64,000 nucleotides of DNA from Solirubrobacterales bacterium (GCA_016185345.1 JACPNS010000005.1:98117-162116), one strand, 5' to 3'; shown: positions 51,321 through 61,496, counted from the stretch's first letter. Notes: a model not told the origin generated them from the letters alone. Program-made: numbers and translations.

Positions 51321-52220
51321 GTGGCCAAAGCAAGCGCAGGAGCGACTTCCGCCGCCCCCGAGCAGGGTGCGATTTTGAATGGGTCAAGCGCCCCAACACC
51401 AGCTGCGCCCGCGATCGCCGACGAGGCAGTCGCAGCCGCCGAGCGCATTGCCTTCCTCGCGTTGGCCAGCGAACTCGCCCGTGGGCGCAACGTTCTTGTC
51501 GTCGATGACGGGGCAAGCGCCCTGGCCGGCATCGCCGCGCATCTCGACTCGACCGCGATCGGCGAGCTGCCCGGCGCCGATTCCGGCGCCTACGAGCTCG
51601 TCGTCGCAGACCTGATCGCGGCCGATGAATTCACGATCGCTGGAGTGCCGCAACTCGCAGGGCTCGTGAACGCAGAGGCCGGCATCGCCCTGCTGCGCGT
51701 ACCCAACCGACCAGAGTTCGCGCCGCTGCTTGAGTCCTTCACGGCAAGCTTCGCCCGCAGCCTCACGTTGCGCCAGCACAACTGGGTCGCCTCGGCGCTG
51801 CTGGACGACGCGATGTTCGCCAACGACGATCCTTCCCGCGCCGTCGCGGCATCGGTGCGCAAGATGGCTGCGGCGCAGCCGGGCGACGAGCTCTACAACG
51901 TCGTGATCGGTGCGCACGGGGCATTCCCGGACTTCCGCCCGCAACTGGCGATGACGCGCAGCGTTGTGATGCGCGAGATGATCGCCGAGCTCCAGCTCAC
52001 GCGCGAGCGCGCAGAAAGTCAGCTAGCTGACGCCCAGGCCGTGAATGCCGAACAAGACGTCCGCATCCGCCAGCTCGAAGAAGAGCTCGCCTGGTACGAC
52101 GAGAACAAGCTGGCCATCCGCGCGACCGTCGAGCAGAAGCCTTGGGCGATGACGCTGCTGTCGATCTACAGCAGCGTCATGTCACTCGCCGCCCGCGTGC
52201 GCAACGTCCTCAACAATTAG
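51321..52220 (+). CDS. Glycan-locus protein of unknown function (Rossmann-like plus coiled coil)
   Basis: 299 residues, not recognised. Residues about 35-190 read like a degenerate nucleotide- or SAM-binding fold ('NVLVVDDGASALAGI', 'YELVVADLI') without a clear GxGxG loop. Residues about 215-265 form a coiled coil, and the last 25 residues are amphipathic ('LLSIYSSVMSLAARVRNVL'), possibly a membrane association helix. Start GTG at 51321 with TAGGG upstream. It sits between two GT genes with 28- and 9-nt gaps, so it probably acts with them, for example as a length or scaffold factor. Confidence 0.6.
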   Translation: MAKASAGATSAAPEQGAILNGSSAPTPAAPAIADEAVAAAERIAFLALASELARGRNVLVVDDGASALAGIAAHLDSTAIGELPGADSGAYELVVADLIAADEFTIAGVPQLAGLVNAEAGIALLRVPNRPEFAPLLESFTASFARSLTLRQHNWVASALLDDAMFANDDPSRAVAASVRKMAAAQPGDELYNVVIGAHGAFPDFRPQLAMTRSVVMREMIAELQLTRERAESQLADAQAVNAEQDVRIRQLEEELAWYDENKLAIRATVEQKPWAMTLLSIYSSVMSLAARVRNVLNN

Positions 52221-52229
52221 GTCGCGCAG

Positions 52230-54323
52230 ATGATCTCCGTCGTCATCCCCGTGCTCAACGGAGCGCAATTCCTCGACGAGGTTCTGAACGCCGTCACCGG
52301 CCAGGTGATCGACGAACCGTTCGAGGTTCTCGTGATCGACTCTGGATCGACCGACGGCTCGCTCGAGATCGTGGCGGCGCACCCGGGCGTGCGCTTGATC
52401 GAGATCCCCAAGTCTGAGTTCGGTCACGGGCGCACGCGCAACTTCGGCGTGCAGAACACGACCGGCGAGCTGATCGCGTTTCTCACGCAGGATGCAACGC
52501 CAGCGAGCGAGCACTGGCTTGCCGCCTACCGCGACGCCTTCCGACTCGCCCCGAACGTTGGCGCCGCGTTTGGCCCGCACCTTCCGCGCCCCGGCGTCAG
52601 CCCGATCATGGCGCGCCTGCTGCGCGATCACTTCGCGCAGTTCGGCGGCGAGGACGGCCAGCCCGTTCTGACCGGCGCCGACGGTCCGATCTTCCTCTCC
52701 AACTCCAACTCCTGCATCTCTCGAGCGGCGTGGGAGCAGACGCCGTTCCGCGACATCTCTTACGCGGAGGATCAGGCCTTCGGTGTTGACATCCTGCGCA
52801 GCGGCTGGCTGAAGGCATTCGTTCCCGGCGCCGCCGCAAAGCACTCGCACAACTACGGAATGGCCGAGTCGTTCAAGCGCTACTTCGACGAGTACCGCGG
52901 CCTGAACGACAGCGTCGGCGAGCGCACCGAAGCCTCCGCCAGCAAAGCCTTGGAAATCATCTCGAGCTCGATCGCCGAGGATCAGAAGTTCCTCGAGGAG
53001 ATCGGCCAGCCGGCCTGGCGCCGCGCCGCGTGGCGCCCACGGAGCGCGATTTACCACACAGGTCGCGTGGGATTTGGTGGCCTTGGCGCCCGGGCGAACC
53101 AGCTGCCTGGCCGCGTTCGCGAGGCGCTCTCATTCGAGCGCCGCGGAGACGGCGTGAGTTTCGAGATCCCGCCGTCGGGCCACCTGCCGCATGAGGACGT
53201 TCTTGAGGTCGAGCGCGAGGGCGTCGTGCCGCTGGTCCAGGGCAACGGGCTCGGCGGACCAATGCACGTTGCGTGGATCGTTCCGCCCTTTGGCGTCGGC
53301 GGCGGTGGGCACACCACGATCTTCCGAATGGTCCGCGCGCTCGAGAAGGCCGGCCACCGCTGCTCGATCTGGGTGCACGACCCGCTCGGGATCGACGGAA
53401 GCGCAGCTGGCACGATGCGCAAGCGCATCTCTGATCACTACTTCAGGCTCGACGCCTCAGTTCACGCCGGCTTTGCTGAATGGCGCGGCGCCGATGTGGT
53501 GATGGCAACGGGCTGGGACACGGTCTACAAGTCGCTGCGGCTCGATGGCTGCGTCGCCCGCGCCTATTTCGTGCAGGACCACGAACCCGAGTTTTACGCC
53601 AACTCATCGCGCGCGATCTTTGCCGAGCGCAGCTACGGCTTCGGTCTGCCGTGCATCTGTGCGAGCCCTTGGCTCGCCGATCTCGTGCGCGAGCGTTATG
53701 GCGCCGAGGCAGTGCCGTTCAGGCTCGGCGTCGACGCCGAGGAGTACGCGCCACTGGGCAGCCCGCGCCGCAACGACACCGTCGTTTTCTATGCGCGCAC
53801 GTTCACCGAGCGCCGCGCGGTCGAGCTCGGCCTGCTCGCGCTGGAAGAGGTCAGGCATCGCAGCCCCAACACCCGCTTTGCTCTGTACGGCTCGCACGCG
53901 ATGGTGCACATGCCGTTCTCGTACGAGCACCTCGGCGTCGTCAGCCCGGCGCGCCTCAGGCGGCTCTACAACGAAGCGACGGTGGGCTTGAGCCTGTCGC
54001 TGACCAACTACTCGTTGATCCCGCAAGAGATGATGGCTTGCGGACTCCCGGTCGTGGAACTTGCCGGTCGCGCCTGCGAGGGCGTCTTCGGCGACGACGG
54101 CAGAGTGATCTCGCTGGCCCAGGCCGATCCCGTGGATATCGCCGATCACATTCTTCAGTTGCTCGACGATCCCGCGCGGGCCGCAGCGCAGTCCGAGGCA
54201 GGGCTCGCATTCGCGCGCGAACACACCTGGGACGTCTCTGAATCAGAGGTGGTCGAAGCGATCACCAAGCTGAACCAGGACGCCGCTCCTGCGCGCGAGT
54301 GGCAGGCCGGCTCGCTGATCTGA
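52230..54323 (+). CDS. Bifunctional glycosyltransferase: GT2 domain fused to WsaF-like GT4 domain
   Basis: 697 residues. The N-terminal GT2 (1-300) has 'VVIPVLNGAQF', 'VIDSGSTDGS' and 'HGRTRNFGVQNTTGE', very like the neighbouring GT2. The C-terminal domain (about 345-690) is GT-B: 'WIVPPFGVGGGGHTTIFRM', 'YFVQDHEPEFY', 'FYARTFTERRAVELGL' and 'SLTNYSLIPQEMMACGLPVVE', resembling the rhamnosyltransferase WsaF. Two sugar additions in one chain probably build a rhamnan-type repeat. The sequence between the domains contains no frameshift. Confidence 0.88.
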   Translation: MISVVIPVLNGAQFLDEVLNAVTGQVIDEPFEVLVIDSGSTDGSLEIVAAHPGVRLIEIPKSEFGHGRTRNFGVQNTTGELIAFLTQDATPASEHWLAAYRDAFRLAPNVGAAFGPHLPRPGVSPIMARLLRDHFAQFGGEDGQPVLTGADGPIFLSNSNSCISRAAWEQTPFRDISYAEDQAFGVDILRSGWLKAFVPGAAAKHSHNYGMAESFKRYFDEYRGLNDSVGERTEASASKALEIISSSIAEDQKFLEEIGQPAWRRAAWRPRSAIYHTGRVGFGGLGARANQLPGRVREALSFERRGDGVSFEIPPSGHLPHEDVLEVEREGVVPLVQGNGLGGPMHVAWIVPPFGVGGGGHTTIFRMVRALEKAGHRCSIWVHDPLGIDGSAAGTMRKRISDHYFRLDASVHAGFAEWRGADVVMATGWDTVYKSLRLDGCVARAYFVQDHEPEFYANSSRAIFAERSYGFGLPCICASPWLADLVRERYGAEAVPFRLGVDAEEYAPLGSPRRNDTVVFYARTFTERRAVELGLLALEEVRHRSPNTRFALYGSHAMVHMPFSYEHLGVVSPARLRRLYNEATVGLSLSLTNYSLIPQEMMACGLPVVELAGRACEGVFGDDGRVISLAQADPVDIADHILQLLDDPARAAAQSEAGLAFAREHTWDVSESEVVEAITKLNQDAAPAREWQAGSLI

Positions 54324-54331
54324 GCAGGGGC

Positions 54332-56452
54332 TCAGAGGTAAAAGCGCCCGAACGTGATCGCCATGCCGGCGAGGTTCGTCATCGCCAACGTCATCACGAC
54401 AGCGCTGGCCAGAGGCAGCCCGTACCGCCGCCCTGCACCGATTGCCGCTGCCGCGATGTACAACCCGAAGACCGCGAGCGCCGGAAATAGGTACCGCCCT
54501 TGCGCAAACAGCTGACCGTCCTTGATGAACATCAGGTAGCCGCTGACGTTGACCACGAACATCGTGCCGAGGATCGCGATTGCCGGATAGGCGACGATCG
54601 GCCAGGCGTCCTTCAGGCGATCGCGGCGCAGCCACACCGCGCGTAGAACGAGCACGAACAGCGCAAAAGCAAAGAACGCAGCGACCTTGTAGAAGTCGTT
54701 GTCAAAGCGCGTGTCGAGCGCATTGAAGTCGGCGATGAATCCGCCGAAGAAGATTGCGAATGCTGGGGGGGCGCCGACGAAGTATTCATCCATCGAGCCG
54801 ATCGACGGCAGATACCACTGCCAGAGGTAACTGAGAAAGCCGGTCGCGCTGAGAGCCCGCTGGTTGGTGCCAGTACCCACCGTCGCAGTACCCGCGTCGT
54901 TGCCGAACACCGCCCACATCACAACGAGCAGAGCCAAAGGAATCGCGGCGCCGAGCACGCTCGTGCGCAGTGCGACGAGACGCTTTTCTGAACGCATCAC
55001 GGCGACCAGAACGGCGAAGGCCAGGGCCGGGATGAGCCCGAACGACGTCGGCTTGGCCGTCGCTGCGATCAACAGTGCGCCGGTGGCGCCGAAGACGCTC
55101 CAGAACGTCGGCCCCCGGCGCAGCACAATCGCTCCAGCCCACAGCGTCGCCGCGCAGGCCGCGAGCATCATGCTGTCGTTGGAGGCGCCACCGCTGAGAT
55201 GCACGACCATCGGTTCGAAGGCGATCGCAAGACCGGCAACGATCGGCGCCCACGGCTGACGTGGCAGCAGCTCGCGCACGAAAAGCATCGCGAAGATCAC
55301 GCCGAACGCGAGGAACAGCGCCGAGTAGAGGCGGACGAAGAACAGCTTGTCCCAGATGTTTCCGAGCGAGCCAATTGCGTACGGAACCACGGCTGGCGCG
55401 TAGTAGAGCGGCGTGTAGGTGTTTGCGGGCGTCAGACCATACGGCTCGTCGGGACCGTCGCGCGCAGCGTCGTAGTTCATCTCAAAGGTTCGCTCGCTGG
55501 AGCGCTCCCACGACGGTTTCACGAAGGGGTGCCCGATGATGTTCTGCGCCGTCTGCAGGCCGGCGTAGACGGTGCTTGGCAAGTATGAATTTCCGGGGTC
55601 GTTCTCGCCGAGCGATCGCTGGGGCAGTTCACCGTTGGCGACCGTCTCTACATATGTGAAGTGCGCGAGCTCGTCGGGCGTGTTGAATGCCGGCGTCACC
55701 AGCGCCCAGATCGCCGCATTGGCAAAGGCGATCGCCGCGATCGCGATCATCATCCGACGACTGGCAGGAACCTTCAGCCGCCCAGCTCGAAGAAGCAGAA
55801 CCCACGCAGCCGCGATCAGCCCGAACGCGAGGAGCGCAGCGAGCCAATAGGTCCACGCTCCGACCCAGCTCGGCCGGAACAGCGCGGCGCGCGAGAAAAT
55901 GGTTGGGATCATCGACCACGTCGAGTTCGAACCCGCACGCATGTACTCGATCGAAAGATCACCCTTGACCGGCTTCTTGCCGATCGTTGAGATCTGCTCG
56001 GGGCTGGAATTGCCGTTCGGGTTGCCGGCGACGGCCGCGTTCGATCCGTCGGTGCGAAAACACAACGTCGCCCCGGCGCTCAGGCCACTCGGCACCTTGA
56101 AGGTCGGATACGCGCCGTCGTTGAACGCGGGCGGTGTGCTCGTACCGAGTTGCTTACCGGCTGCGTTACGAGCCGTCATCGTCATCTTCACGCCAATCCG
56201 GCGATAGGTCCCGACCCACAGCCGCACGGCGTCTGTACCTGCGGGCAGCGTCACTCCCTTCGTGCAGAGCGGGGTGCCGTCGCGGGCGATCGTGACCACG
56301 AACGCATCCGGTGAGACGCCGTTGTTGCCGCTCAGCCGTGGCTTGCTTGGTGTAAAGGCCAGGAGCGCGAGCAGCGCGGCGATCGCCAGCACGGCCGCCA
56401 TGGCCAATTTCTGCCATTTTGCGGGCGCGAGCATCGCGGTAAGACTAGTCAC
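54332..56452 (-). CDS. DUF2142 polytopic membrane protein
   Basis: 706 residues. An N-terminal TM, an extracytoplasmic beta-rich domain (about 40-180) and about ten further TM helices. The DUF2142 hallmark 'TPAFNTPDELAHFTYVE' (about 257-273) follows the second TM block. The family belongs to the GT-C clan and is common in cell-wall glycan loci. Start GTG at 56452 (internal ATG at 56434). Convergent with the bifunctional GT, with an 8-bp gap. Confidence 0.85.
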   Translation of the reverse strand: MTSLTAMLAPAKWQKLAMAAVLAIAALLALLAFTPSKPRLSGNNGVSPDAFVVTIARDGTPLCTKGVTLPAGTDAVRLWVGTYRRIGVKMTMTARNAAGKQLGTSTPPAFNDGAYPTFKVPSGLSAGATLCFRTDGSNAAVAGNPNGNSSPEQISTIGKKPVKGDLSIEYMRAGSNSTWSMIPTIFSRAALFRPSWVGAWTYWLAALLAFGLIAAAWVLLLRAGRLKVPASRRMMIAIAAIAFANAAIWALVTPAFNTPDELAHFTYVETVANGELPQRSLGENDPGNSYLPSTVYAGLQTAQNIIGHPFVKPSWERSSERTFEMNYDAARDGPDEPYGLTPANTYTPLYYAPAVVPYAIGSLGNIWDKLFFVRLYSALFLAFGVIFAMLFVRELLPRQPWAPIVAGLAIAFEPMVVHLSGGASNDSMMLAACAATLWAGAIVLRRGPTFWSVFGATGALLIAATAKPTSFGLIPALAFAVLVAVMRSEKRLVALRTSVLGAAIPLALLVVMWAVFGNDAGTATVGTGTNQRALSATGFLSYLWQWYLPSIGSMDEYFVGAPPAFAIFFGGFIADFNALDTRFDNDFYKVAAFFAFALFVLVLRAVWLRRDRLKDAWPIVAYPAIAILGTMFVVNVSGYLMFIKDGQLFAQGRYLFPALAVFGLYIAAAAIGAGRRYGLPLASAVVMTLAMTNLAGMAITFGRFYL

Positions 56453-56828
56453 GCCCCAGTGGATTCACACAGGCGCCAGTTGCCGTTGTGTGCGAGGCGA
56501 CCATCCAGCGATATGTACTGCTCGCGCCGTTGTCGATCCGTCCGTAGATGAAGTTCACAGACCCGTTGGCCGCCGCGTTGCCGGCGCCTTCGGTGGCCAG
56601 GTCATAGGTTCCGACCGCAGGGTCATGGGCGACCGCGTACGTGTTCACGGTGACCGGATCGCTGGCGGCGTAGAAGGTCTCGTTCGCAGAAACGGCTGCC
56701 CGCGCGATACCGCCGCCGAATGCGGAGTCGGCGCTGTCCACGAATCCCTGCTCGCCGCCTCCGAAGCTCGGCCACTGGTAGTACAGGGTCTGGCCCGCCG
56801 CGGTCCCTAACCCCTCGATCGCCTGCAC
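56445..56828 (-). CDS. Fragmentary exported-type domain of unknown function
   Basis: 127 residues if the GTG at 56828 is the start, but the open frame runs up to 56897 and continues upstream in protein-like style ('GGNCPSGGKICVRV'). It has no signal peptide, although the Gly/Ser/Thr/Tyr-rich composition looks secreted. I read it as the C-terminal remnant of a longer exported protein whose 5' part is lost; a complete small gene is less likely. It overlaps the start of the DUF2142 gene by 8 nt. Confidence 0.4.
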   Translation of the reverse strand: MQAIEGLGTAAGQTLYYQWPSFGGGEQGFVDSADSAFGGGIARAAVSANETFYAASDPVTVNTYAVAHDPAVGTYDLATEGAGNAAANGSVNFIYGRIDNGASSTYRWMVASHTTATGACVNPLGRD

Positions 56829-56970
56829 GCGGACGCAGATCTTGCCGCCGGACGGGCAGTTGCCGCCGCGAGCCCCTGCCTCGAGTACCCCGCTGGCTCA
56901 ACCCCGGGGTCGGCCCCCAGTTGCGCGGGTTGTCGATTCAATGGGCGGGGATGCCGCCCAAGCAGCGCTT

Positions 56971-58014
56971 TCAGCCGCGCGCGGCCGCGCGCTGCTCAGC
57001 TACAGCGCGGTTCTCGACGTCCTGGTCGATCCACTCGCGGTGTCCGCGAAACCATTCGACCGTCTGTGCGATGCCCTCTTCGAACTGCACGGATGCCTCA
57101 AAGCCGAACTCTTCCTTTGCGCGCTCGGTGTCGAGTTTGCGTCGCGGCTGGCCTCCGGGCATCGACGTGTCCCACTCGATGCTCCCCGAGAATCCCGTTT
57201 GCTTGGCAATCAACTCAGCGAGGTCCTTGATCGTGATCTCGAATCCGGCGCCGATGTTCACAGGGTCGGACTTGTCGTAACGCTCGGTCGCGAGCAGCAG
57301 CCCGCGGGCGCAGTCATCAACAAACAAGAACTCGCGTGACGGAGTGCCATCGCCCCAGAGCACGACGTTTTCGCCGCGCTCGTCGGCCTCGACCATTTTG
57401 CGGATCAACGCCGGGATCACGTGCGAGCTCTGCAAGTCAAAGTTGTCGCGCGGCCCGTAGAGGTTCACGGGCATCAGGAACAGCGCGTCCATGTCGTACT
57501 GCTCGTGGTAGCTCTGCACGCCTGCGAGCAGGGCCTTCTTGGCGATTCCGTACGGCGCGTTCGTCTCTTCGGGGTAGCCGTCCCAGAGCGTCTCTTCGCG
57601 AAAGGGAATCTCGGCGAACTTCGGATATGAACAGATCGTTCCGAGCTGGACGAATTTGTCGACCTCGCTGCGCCGGGCGTGCTCGAGCAGCAACGCGCCC
57701 ATCATCAGGTTGTCGTACCAGTAGGCGCCGGGGTTCTTGCGGTTGGCGCCGATCCCGCCGACGCGCGCGGCGAGGTGGATCACGATGTCCGGGTTGGCGT
57801 CCTCGTACATGCGCACGACGTCGTCCTCGCGCGTGAGGTCGTACTCAACTGAGCGGGGCAAGAACGGAGTGACGCCGAGTTGCTCGAGGCGCTCGGTCAC
57901 ATGTGAGCCGAGAAAGCCCGCTCCGCCGGTCACGGCGACGCGCTTTCCGGTGAAAAACTCAGCGGTTGGTTGTTCGTAAGTCATCGCGCGATCATATTTG
58001 TCCGTCGCGTTCAT
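56971..58014 (-). CDS. fcl: GDP-L-fucose synthase
   Basis: 347 residues, extended SDR. '[12 protein letters not shown]' NADP site, '[18 protein letters not shown]' with the conserved Ser/Cys loop, catalytic Tyr/Lys in 'APYGIAKKA', and '[13 protein letters not shown]'. It performs the 3,5-epimerase/4-reductase step making GDP-L-fucose from GDP-4-keto-6-deoxymannose; the dehydratase for the preceding step starts at the right edge of the window. It begins with an ATGA overlap of the methyltransferase stop. Confidence 0.92.
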   Translation of the reverse strand: MNATDKYDRAMTYEQPTAEFFTGKRVAVTGGAGFLGSHVTERLEQLGVTPFLPRSVEYDLTREDDVVRMYEDANPDIVIHLAARVGGIGANRKNPGAYWYDNLMMGALLLEHARRSEVDKFVQLGTICSYPKFAEIPFREETLWDGYPEETNAPYGIAKKALLAGVQSYHEQYDMDALFLMPVNLYGPRDNFDLQSSHVIPALIRKMVEADERGENVVLWGDGTPSREFLFVDDCARGLLLATERYDKSDPVNIGAGFEITIKDLAELIAKQTGFSGSIEWDTSMPGGQPRRKLDTERAKEEFGFEASVQFEEGIAQTVEWFRGHREWIDQDVENRAVAEQRAAARG

Positions 58015-58763
58015 CTCGGGGGGTTGGAAACGGCGGTCGGTCTTTTGCGAGCGACAACAAGGGCGTTCTTGCCAATCGGCATGCGTACGAGCGATTCAAC
58101 GCGGCGCATGATCGGCACGACGAAGCGGTCGTAGATACCGACCGCACCGGGGTCGAGTTTGGTCGAGCCAAGCAGCTTGAACTTGATCAGCCACGGCAGG
58201 ATTCCGACAACGTCGAAGTACCGGCGTTCAACGATTTCGAACCCCGCGCTGGTGCATTTGTCGGAGATGTCATCGAGCGTGTACCTGCGGAAGTGGTCGA
58301 TGCTCTTGTCGAACTTGCTGTACAGAAATGGCAACGCCGGCACGAACGCGCAGAGTGTGCCTCCGGGAGGCAGAAGGTCAAATACGCGCTGGATCTCTTC
58401 TGCGTCGTGCTCAACATGTTCGAGCACGTTGACGTAGACGAACGTGTCTGGCTCGAATGCCGTGATCTCGGCGGTGAAGCCATCGAGGAAGCCGACTGCG
58501 GTCGTCGTGTCGACGTCGGTGATCTGATCGGCCGCTTCAGTGAGCTGCGCCGCCATCGCGTCGGATGGCTCCAGCAAGAACAATCGCTTCGGCGCGGCGC
58601 GGCGCGCGATCAGCCGCGAGAAGGACCCGGTGCCCGCGCCGACCTCGACCACGTTGGTGCCCAGCGACGGCTCGAACCGGTCGAGGATCCAGTCGTGATA
58701 GTTGTCGGCGAGATCCATCGCGTCGAGGTCTTCGCCCTCGTACTTGAACGATTCAGACGTCAT
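58011..58763 (-). CDS. Class I SAM-dependent methyltransferase
   Basis: 250 residues. SAM loop '[13 protein letters not shown]' (about 38-50), acidic 'LLEPSDAM', and '[15 protein letters not shown]'. The later 'HFRRYT' is typical of glycan-associated methyltransferases. It probably methylates a sugar or a lipid-linked intermediate. It starts one base after the flippase stop and overlaps the GDP-fucose synthase start. Confidence 0.85.
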   Translation of the reverse strand: MTSESFKYEGEDLDAMDLADNYHDWILDRFEPSLGTNVVEVGAGTGSFSRLIARRAAPKRLFLLEPSDAMAAQLTEAADQITDVDTTTAVGFLDGFTAEITAFEPDTFVYVNVLEHVEHDAEEIQRVFDLLPPGGTLCAFVPALPFLYSKFDKSIDHFRRYTLDDISDKCTSAGFEIVERRYFDVVGILPWLIKFKLLGSTKLDPGAVGIYDRFVVPIMRRVESLVRMPIGKNALVVARKRPTAVSNPPR

Positions 58764-58764
58764 C

Positions 58765-60108
58765 TCATGTCTTTCTCTTGGTCAATGCACCGCTGGCGAG
58801 GACCATCGCGACGGCTACTACAGATTGGATCCCGAGCATGGCCACAGCGGTGTCGTACGGCGACTCCGCGACGCTCTGCACCAGTACCAACTGGACTACG
58901 ACAGCGACGGCCAAGATCGCCAGGAACAAGAATCGCCTGATCGCCAGAAAGTACTGGCAGGCAAGGTAAGTGATCGCAAGCATCAACATTGCAAGGCCGA
59001 GCAACGGCAGTGCAGCGGACTCGATCCCGTACTCAACGCCGAACGCCAGCTCCAGTACCTGTTTGCCAGCGACGAAATAGACCGCGACCATCGCGCTGCC
59101 GACTGCGGCGATCAGCGTAATCGACCGTCTGAGCAAGCGCCTGGCATCTGGACCGGCGCCACGACGGGCCGCTTCGGGCACGACATAGAAGCCGAGGCCG
59201 ATCGCTATCCACACGATCACCTTGGCCGCGACGGCATCAGCGGCATAGGCACCCGCGAGCGTCTCGTCGGCGGCGCGCTTGACCATGATCACGTCGGAGT
59301 TCTGGAGGATCGCGATCAAGGTCAATGCCACGAGCGCCGGCCATGTGCTGCGCACCAGCGCCAAGAACCCGAAGTTCGACTTCGCGACGTCGACCGGCGC
59401 GAGCGGCTCGAGATCAAGATCGGGATCCAACTCAAGTTCGACCGGCCCACTCAGCGCCCGCAACAGCGGGATCAGAAGAATCCCCGCAGTCAGCAGAATC
59501 GACAGCGCGCTGCCGAGGAAACCGCCGGTGACGCCGAATCCAAATGCCACCAACGCGGCGGCAAAGACCAACCGCAGCGCGGCCTCGCCGACGATGCTCA
59601 GCGCGACGGCTTGAAATCGCTGGAGGCCCTGAAGCGCGCCGCGAAGCACCGAGAGGAACAACCACACGCCACCGGTCGCGGGGATCGCCGCCGCCGCCCA
59701 GGGAGCATCGTCGACTCCCGTTAGCGCCGCGAGCTGCTCGCGAAACACAATTCCGAGGACGACGCAGACCGCTGTGATCGAAAGCGTTGCCGTCGTCCAA
59801 CGCAGCACGTGCGATCGCAGGGCCCTGTCGTGCCGACTGGCTTCGACGCTGACTTCGCGCGCAACGGTGATCTGAAGCGCGGACCCGGCGATCGAGACAA
59901 TCAGAAACGCGGAGACCAGCGCCGCGAGCGAGCCGTAGTCGATCGGCCCGAGCGCGCGAGCGAGCACGACCGTGAAGGCGAGTCCAAGAACGTTCGCGCC
60001 GAGCGCGGCGACACTCAGGCCGACGGCCGACTTGGTGCCGGTGCTCTCCTTGGATCGGAGTGCAGCCAGGTGCTGCCGCGCGAAGGTGCCAGCGCGCGAG
60101 CCGAGCAC
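58765..60108 (-). CDS. Polysaccharide flippase (Wzx/MATE-like)
   Basis: 447 residues with about twelve to fourteen TM helices and the Wzx N-terminal pattern 'FTVVLARALGPIDYGSLAALVSAFLIV'. It moves lipid-linked repeat units across the membrane. Start GTG at 60108, 3 nt after the frameshifted GT2 stop. Its position between the GT2 and a methyltransferase supports a lipid-linked assembly route. Confidence 0.85.
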   Translation of the reverse strand: MLGSRAGTFARQHLAALRSKESTGTKSAVGLSVAALGANVLGLAFTVVLARALGPIDYGSLAALVSAFLIVSIAGSALQITVAREVSVEASRHDRALRSHVLRWTTATLSITAVCVVLGIVFREQLAALTGVDDAPWAAAAIPATGGVWLFLSVLRGALQGLQRFQAVALSIVGEAALRLVFAAALVAFGFGVTGGFLGSALSILLTAGILLIPLLRALSGPVELELDPDLDLEPLAPVDVAKSNFGFLALVRSTWPALVALTLIAILQNSDVIMVKRAADETLAGAYAADAVAAKVIVWIAIGLGFYVVPEAARRGAGPDARRLLRRSITLIAAVGSAMVAVYFVAGKQVLELAFGVEYGIESAALPLLGLAMLMLAITYLACQYFLAIRRFLFLAILAVAVVVQLVLVQSVAESPYDTAVAMLGIQSVVAVAMVLASGALTKRKT

Positions 60109-60111
60109 GGT

Positions 60112-60866
60112 CTAGTCGGAGAAGCGAAAGCGGAAGAGGGCGCCGATTGCGCCGAATCCGTCTCGCCATGTGATCTTTTTGCCCTCTTCGAAGGTGCGGC
60201 CGTAGTACGCGATCGGCAACTCGTAGATCCTCAGGTCGCCGCGCTTGCAGATCTTGGCGGTGATCTCGGGCTCGATGCGGAAGTCGTTTGAGCACAACGG
60301 GATCGACCGGATCAACTCGCCGCGGAAGGCCTTGTATCCGGTCTCCATGTCGCTGATCGTTGTGTTGAAAAGGATTCCGGCAGCATCGAGAGGAAGCGGT
60401 TTCCGATCATGTGCCAGAAGAGGTGCACGCGCTGCGGTTCGCCGCCGCTGAGGCGCGAGCCGTAGACGACGTCGGCGTGCCCGTCGATGATCGGGCGGAT
60501 CAGTTGCGGAACGTTTGCGGGGTCGTACTCGAGGTCGGCGTCTTGGATTGCGACGATGTCGCCGGTGCTGGCAGCGATACCGGTGCGCACTGCCGCACCC
60601 TTGCCCTGGTTGACCTTGTGCTGAATCAGCTGCACACCATCGGTGTCATCAGCCCAGCGCTGCGCGATCGCTGCCGAGTCGTCCTTTGATCCGTCGTCGA
60701 TGAGCAGGATCTCCAACCTGACCTCGAGCGCGAGAAGTCGCTGCATCAGCTCGTCGATGTACTTCTCTTCGTCGTACATCGGGACGATCAGCGTCAGGAG
60801 TGGATCGGGAATTGGGGTGTAGAGGTTTCGGTTCATTTGGGGTGTGGCCGTCGGGGGCGTCAGCAT
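60112..60866 (-). pseudogene. Polyprenyl-phosphate sugar transferase (GT2, DPM1-like), frameshifted
   Basis: Two frames together make one family-length protein of about 251 residues. The 5' frame (60866 to about 60384) gives 'LTLIVPMYDEEKYI', 'ILLIDDGSKDDS', 'QDADLEYDP' and 'FWHMIGNRFLSML'; the 3' frame (to 60112) continues with 'ILFNTTISDMETGYKAFRGEL' and 'YYGRTFEEGKKITWRDG'. The total of 755 nt is one base short of a multiple of three, so a single-base deletion around 60381-60383 explains the break. It may be a real null allele or a sequencing error. Start ATG at 60866 or 60836. Confidence 0.85.
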
Positions 60867-60899
60867 AGCCCCGCTTTGCGGCTAGTAGGCTCCGGCGCC

Positions 60900-61496
60900 G
60901 TGAAGACCACGGTTGTCACCGCTCTGGAGCAGGTATTTGGGTTTGCGATCGCCGGCGTCACAGTCGGGGCGCTGATCCAGGCTGGTATCGGGGCCGGGGC
61001 GACCGTGCCGGTCGAGCGAACGCGCGGGTTCTTCCGGCGCACCGCCGCGTGGCTGAAGCCGTACGCCGGCGGCCTGGCAATCACAATCGCCGTGGTCGCC
61101 GCTTTCTCGTTCTGGCCGCAAACGTGGTCCTTCTGGGTCACCAGGAGTACCGAGCGCGGGTCCTGGAGTCACCTTTCGGTACAGGAGGCCGGCTACGCAG
61201 ACGCCAAGCTCACGAAGGCGAACATGCCGTACCTCGAGTTCGTCCGCTCGCGGCTCAAACCCGGTGACACGTACTCGATCGCCCCCAAAAAGCAGCTCGA
61301 GGACGTGAACATCAAGCAGTGGACCTCTTACGTCCTCATCCCCAACCTTCTGACCGACGAAGCGGACGCCGACGCGCTCCTGATCTTCGGCCCCTCGCCG
61401 AAGTCGGTTGACTATGACCGCGAGCGGTTCCCGGTGCTCGAAGAGTTCGCACCCGGATACGCGCTCGCATTGCGCAAGAAAAGCGGGGCGTCGTGA
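60900..61496 (+). CDS. Small membrane protein coupled to a GT-C-like gene
   Basis: 198 residues from a GTG. One or two N-terminal TM helices (a weaker stretch at about 8-35 and a clear one at about 56-75), then a soluble domain of about 120 residues. I do not recognise it. Its GTGA overlap with the next gene means the two are translated together, and the next protein is a GT-C-like membrane enzyme, so it may be an accessory subunit. It is divergent from the frameshifted GT2, with only 33 bp between the starts. Confidence 0.65.
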   Translation: MKTTVVTALEQVFGFAIAGVTVGALIQAGIGAGATVPVERTRGFFRRTAAWLKPYAGGLAITIAVVAAFSFWPQTWSFWVTRSTERGSWSHLSVQEAGYADAKLTKANMPYLEFVRSRLKPGDTYSIAPKKQLEDVNIKQWTSYVLIPNLLTDEADADALLIFGPSPKSVDYDRERFPVLEEFAPGYALALRKKSGAS

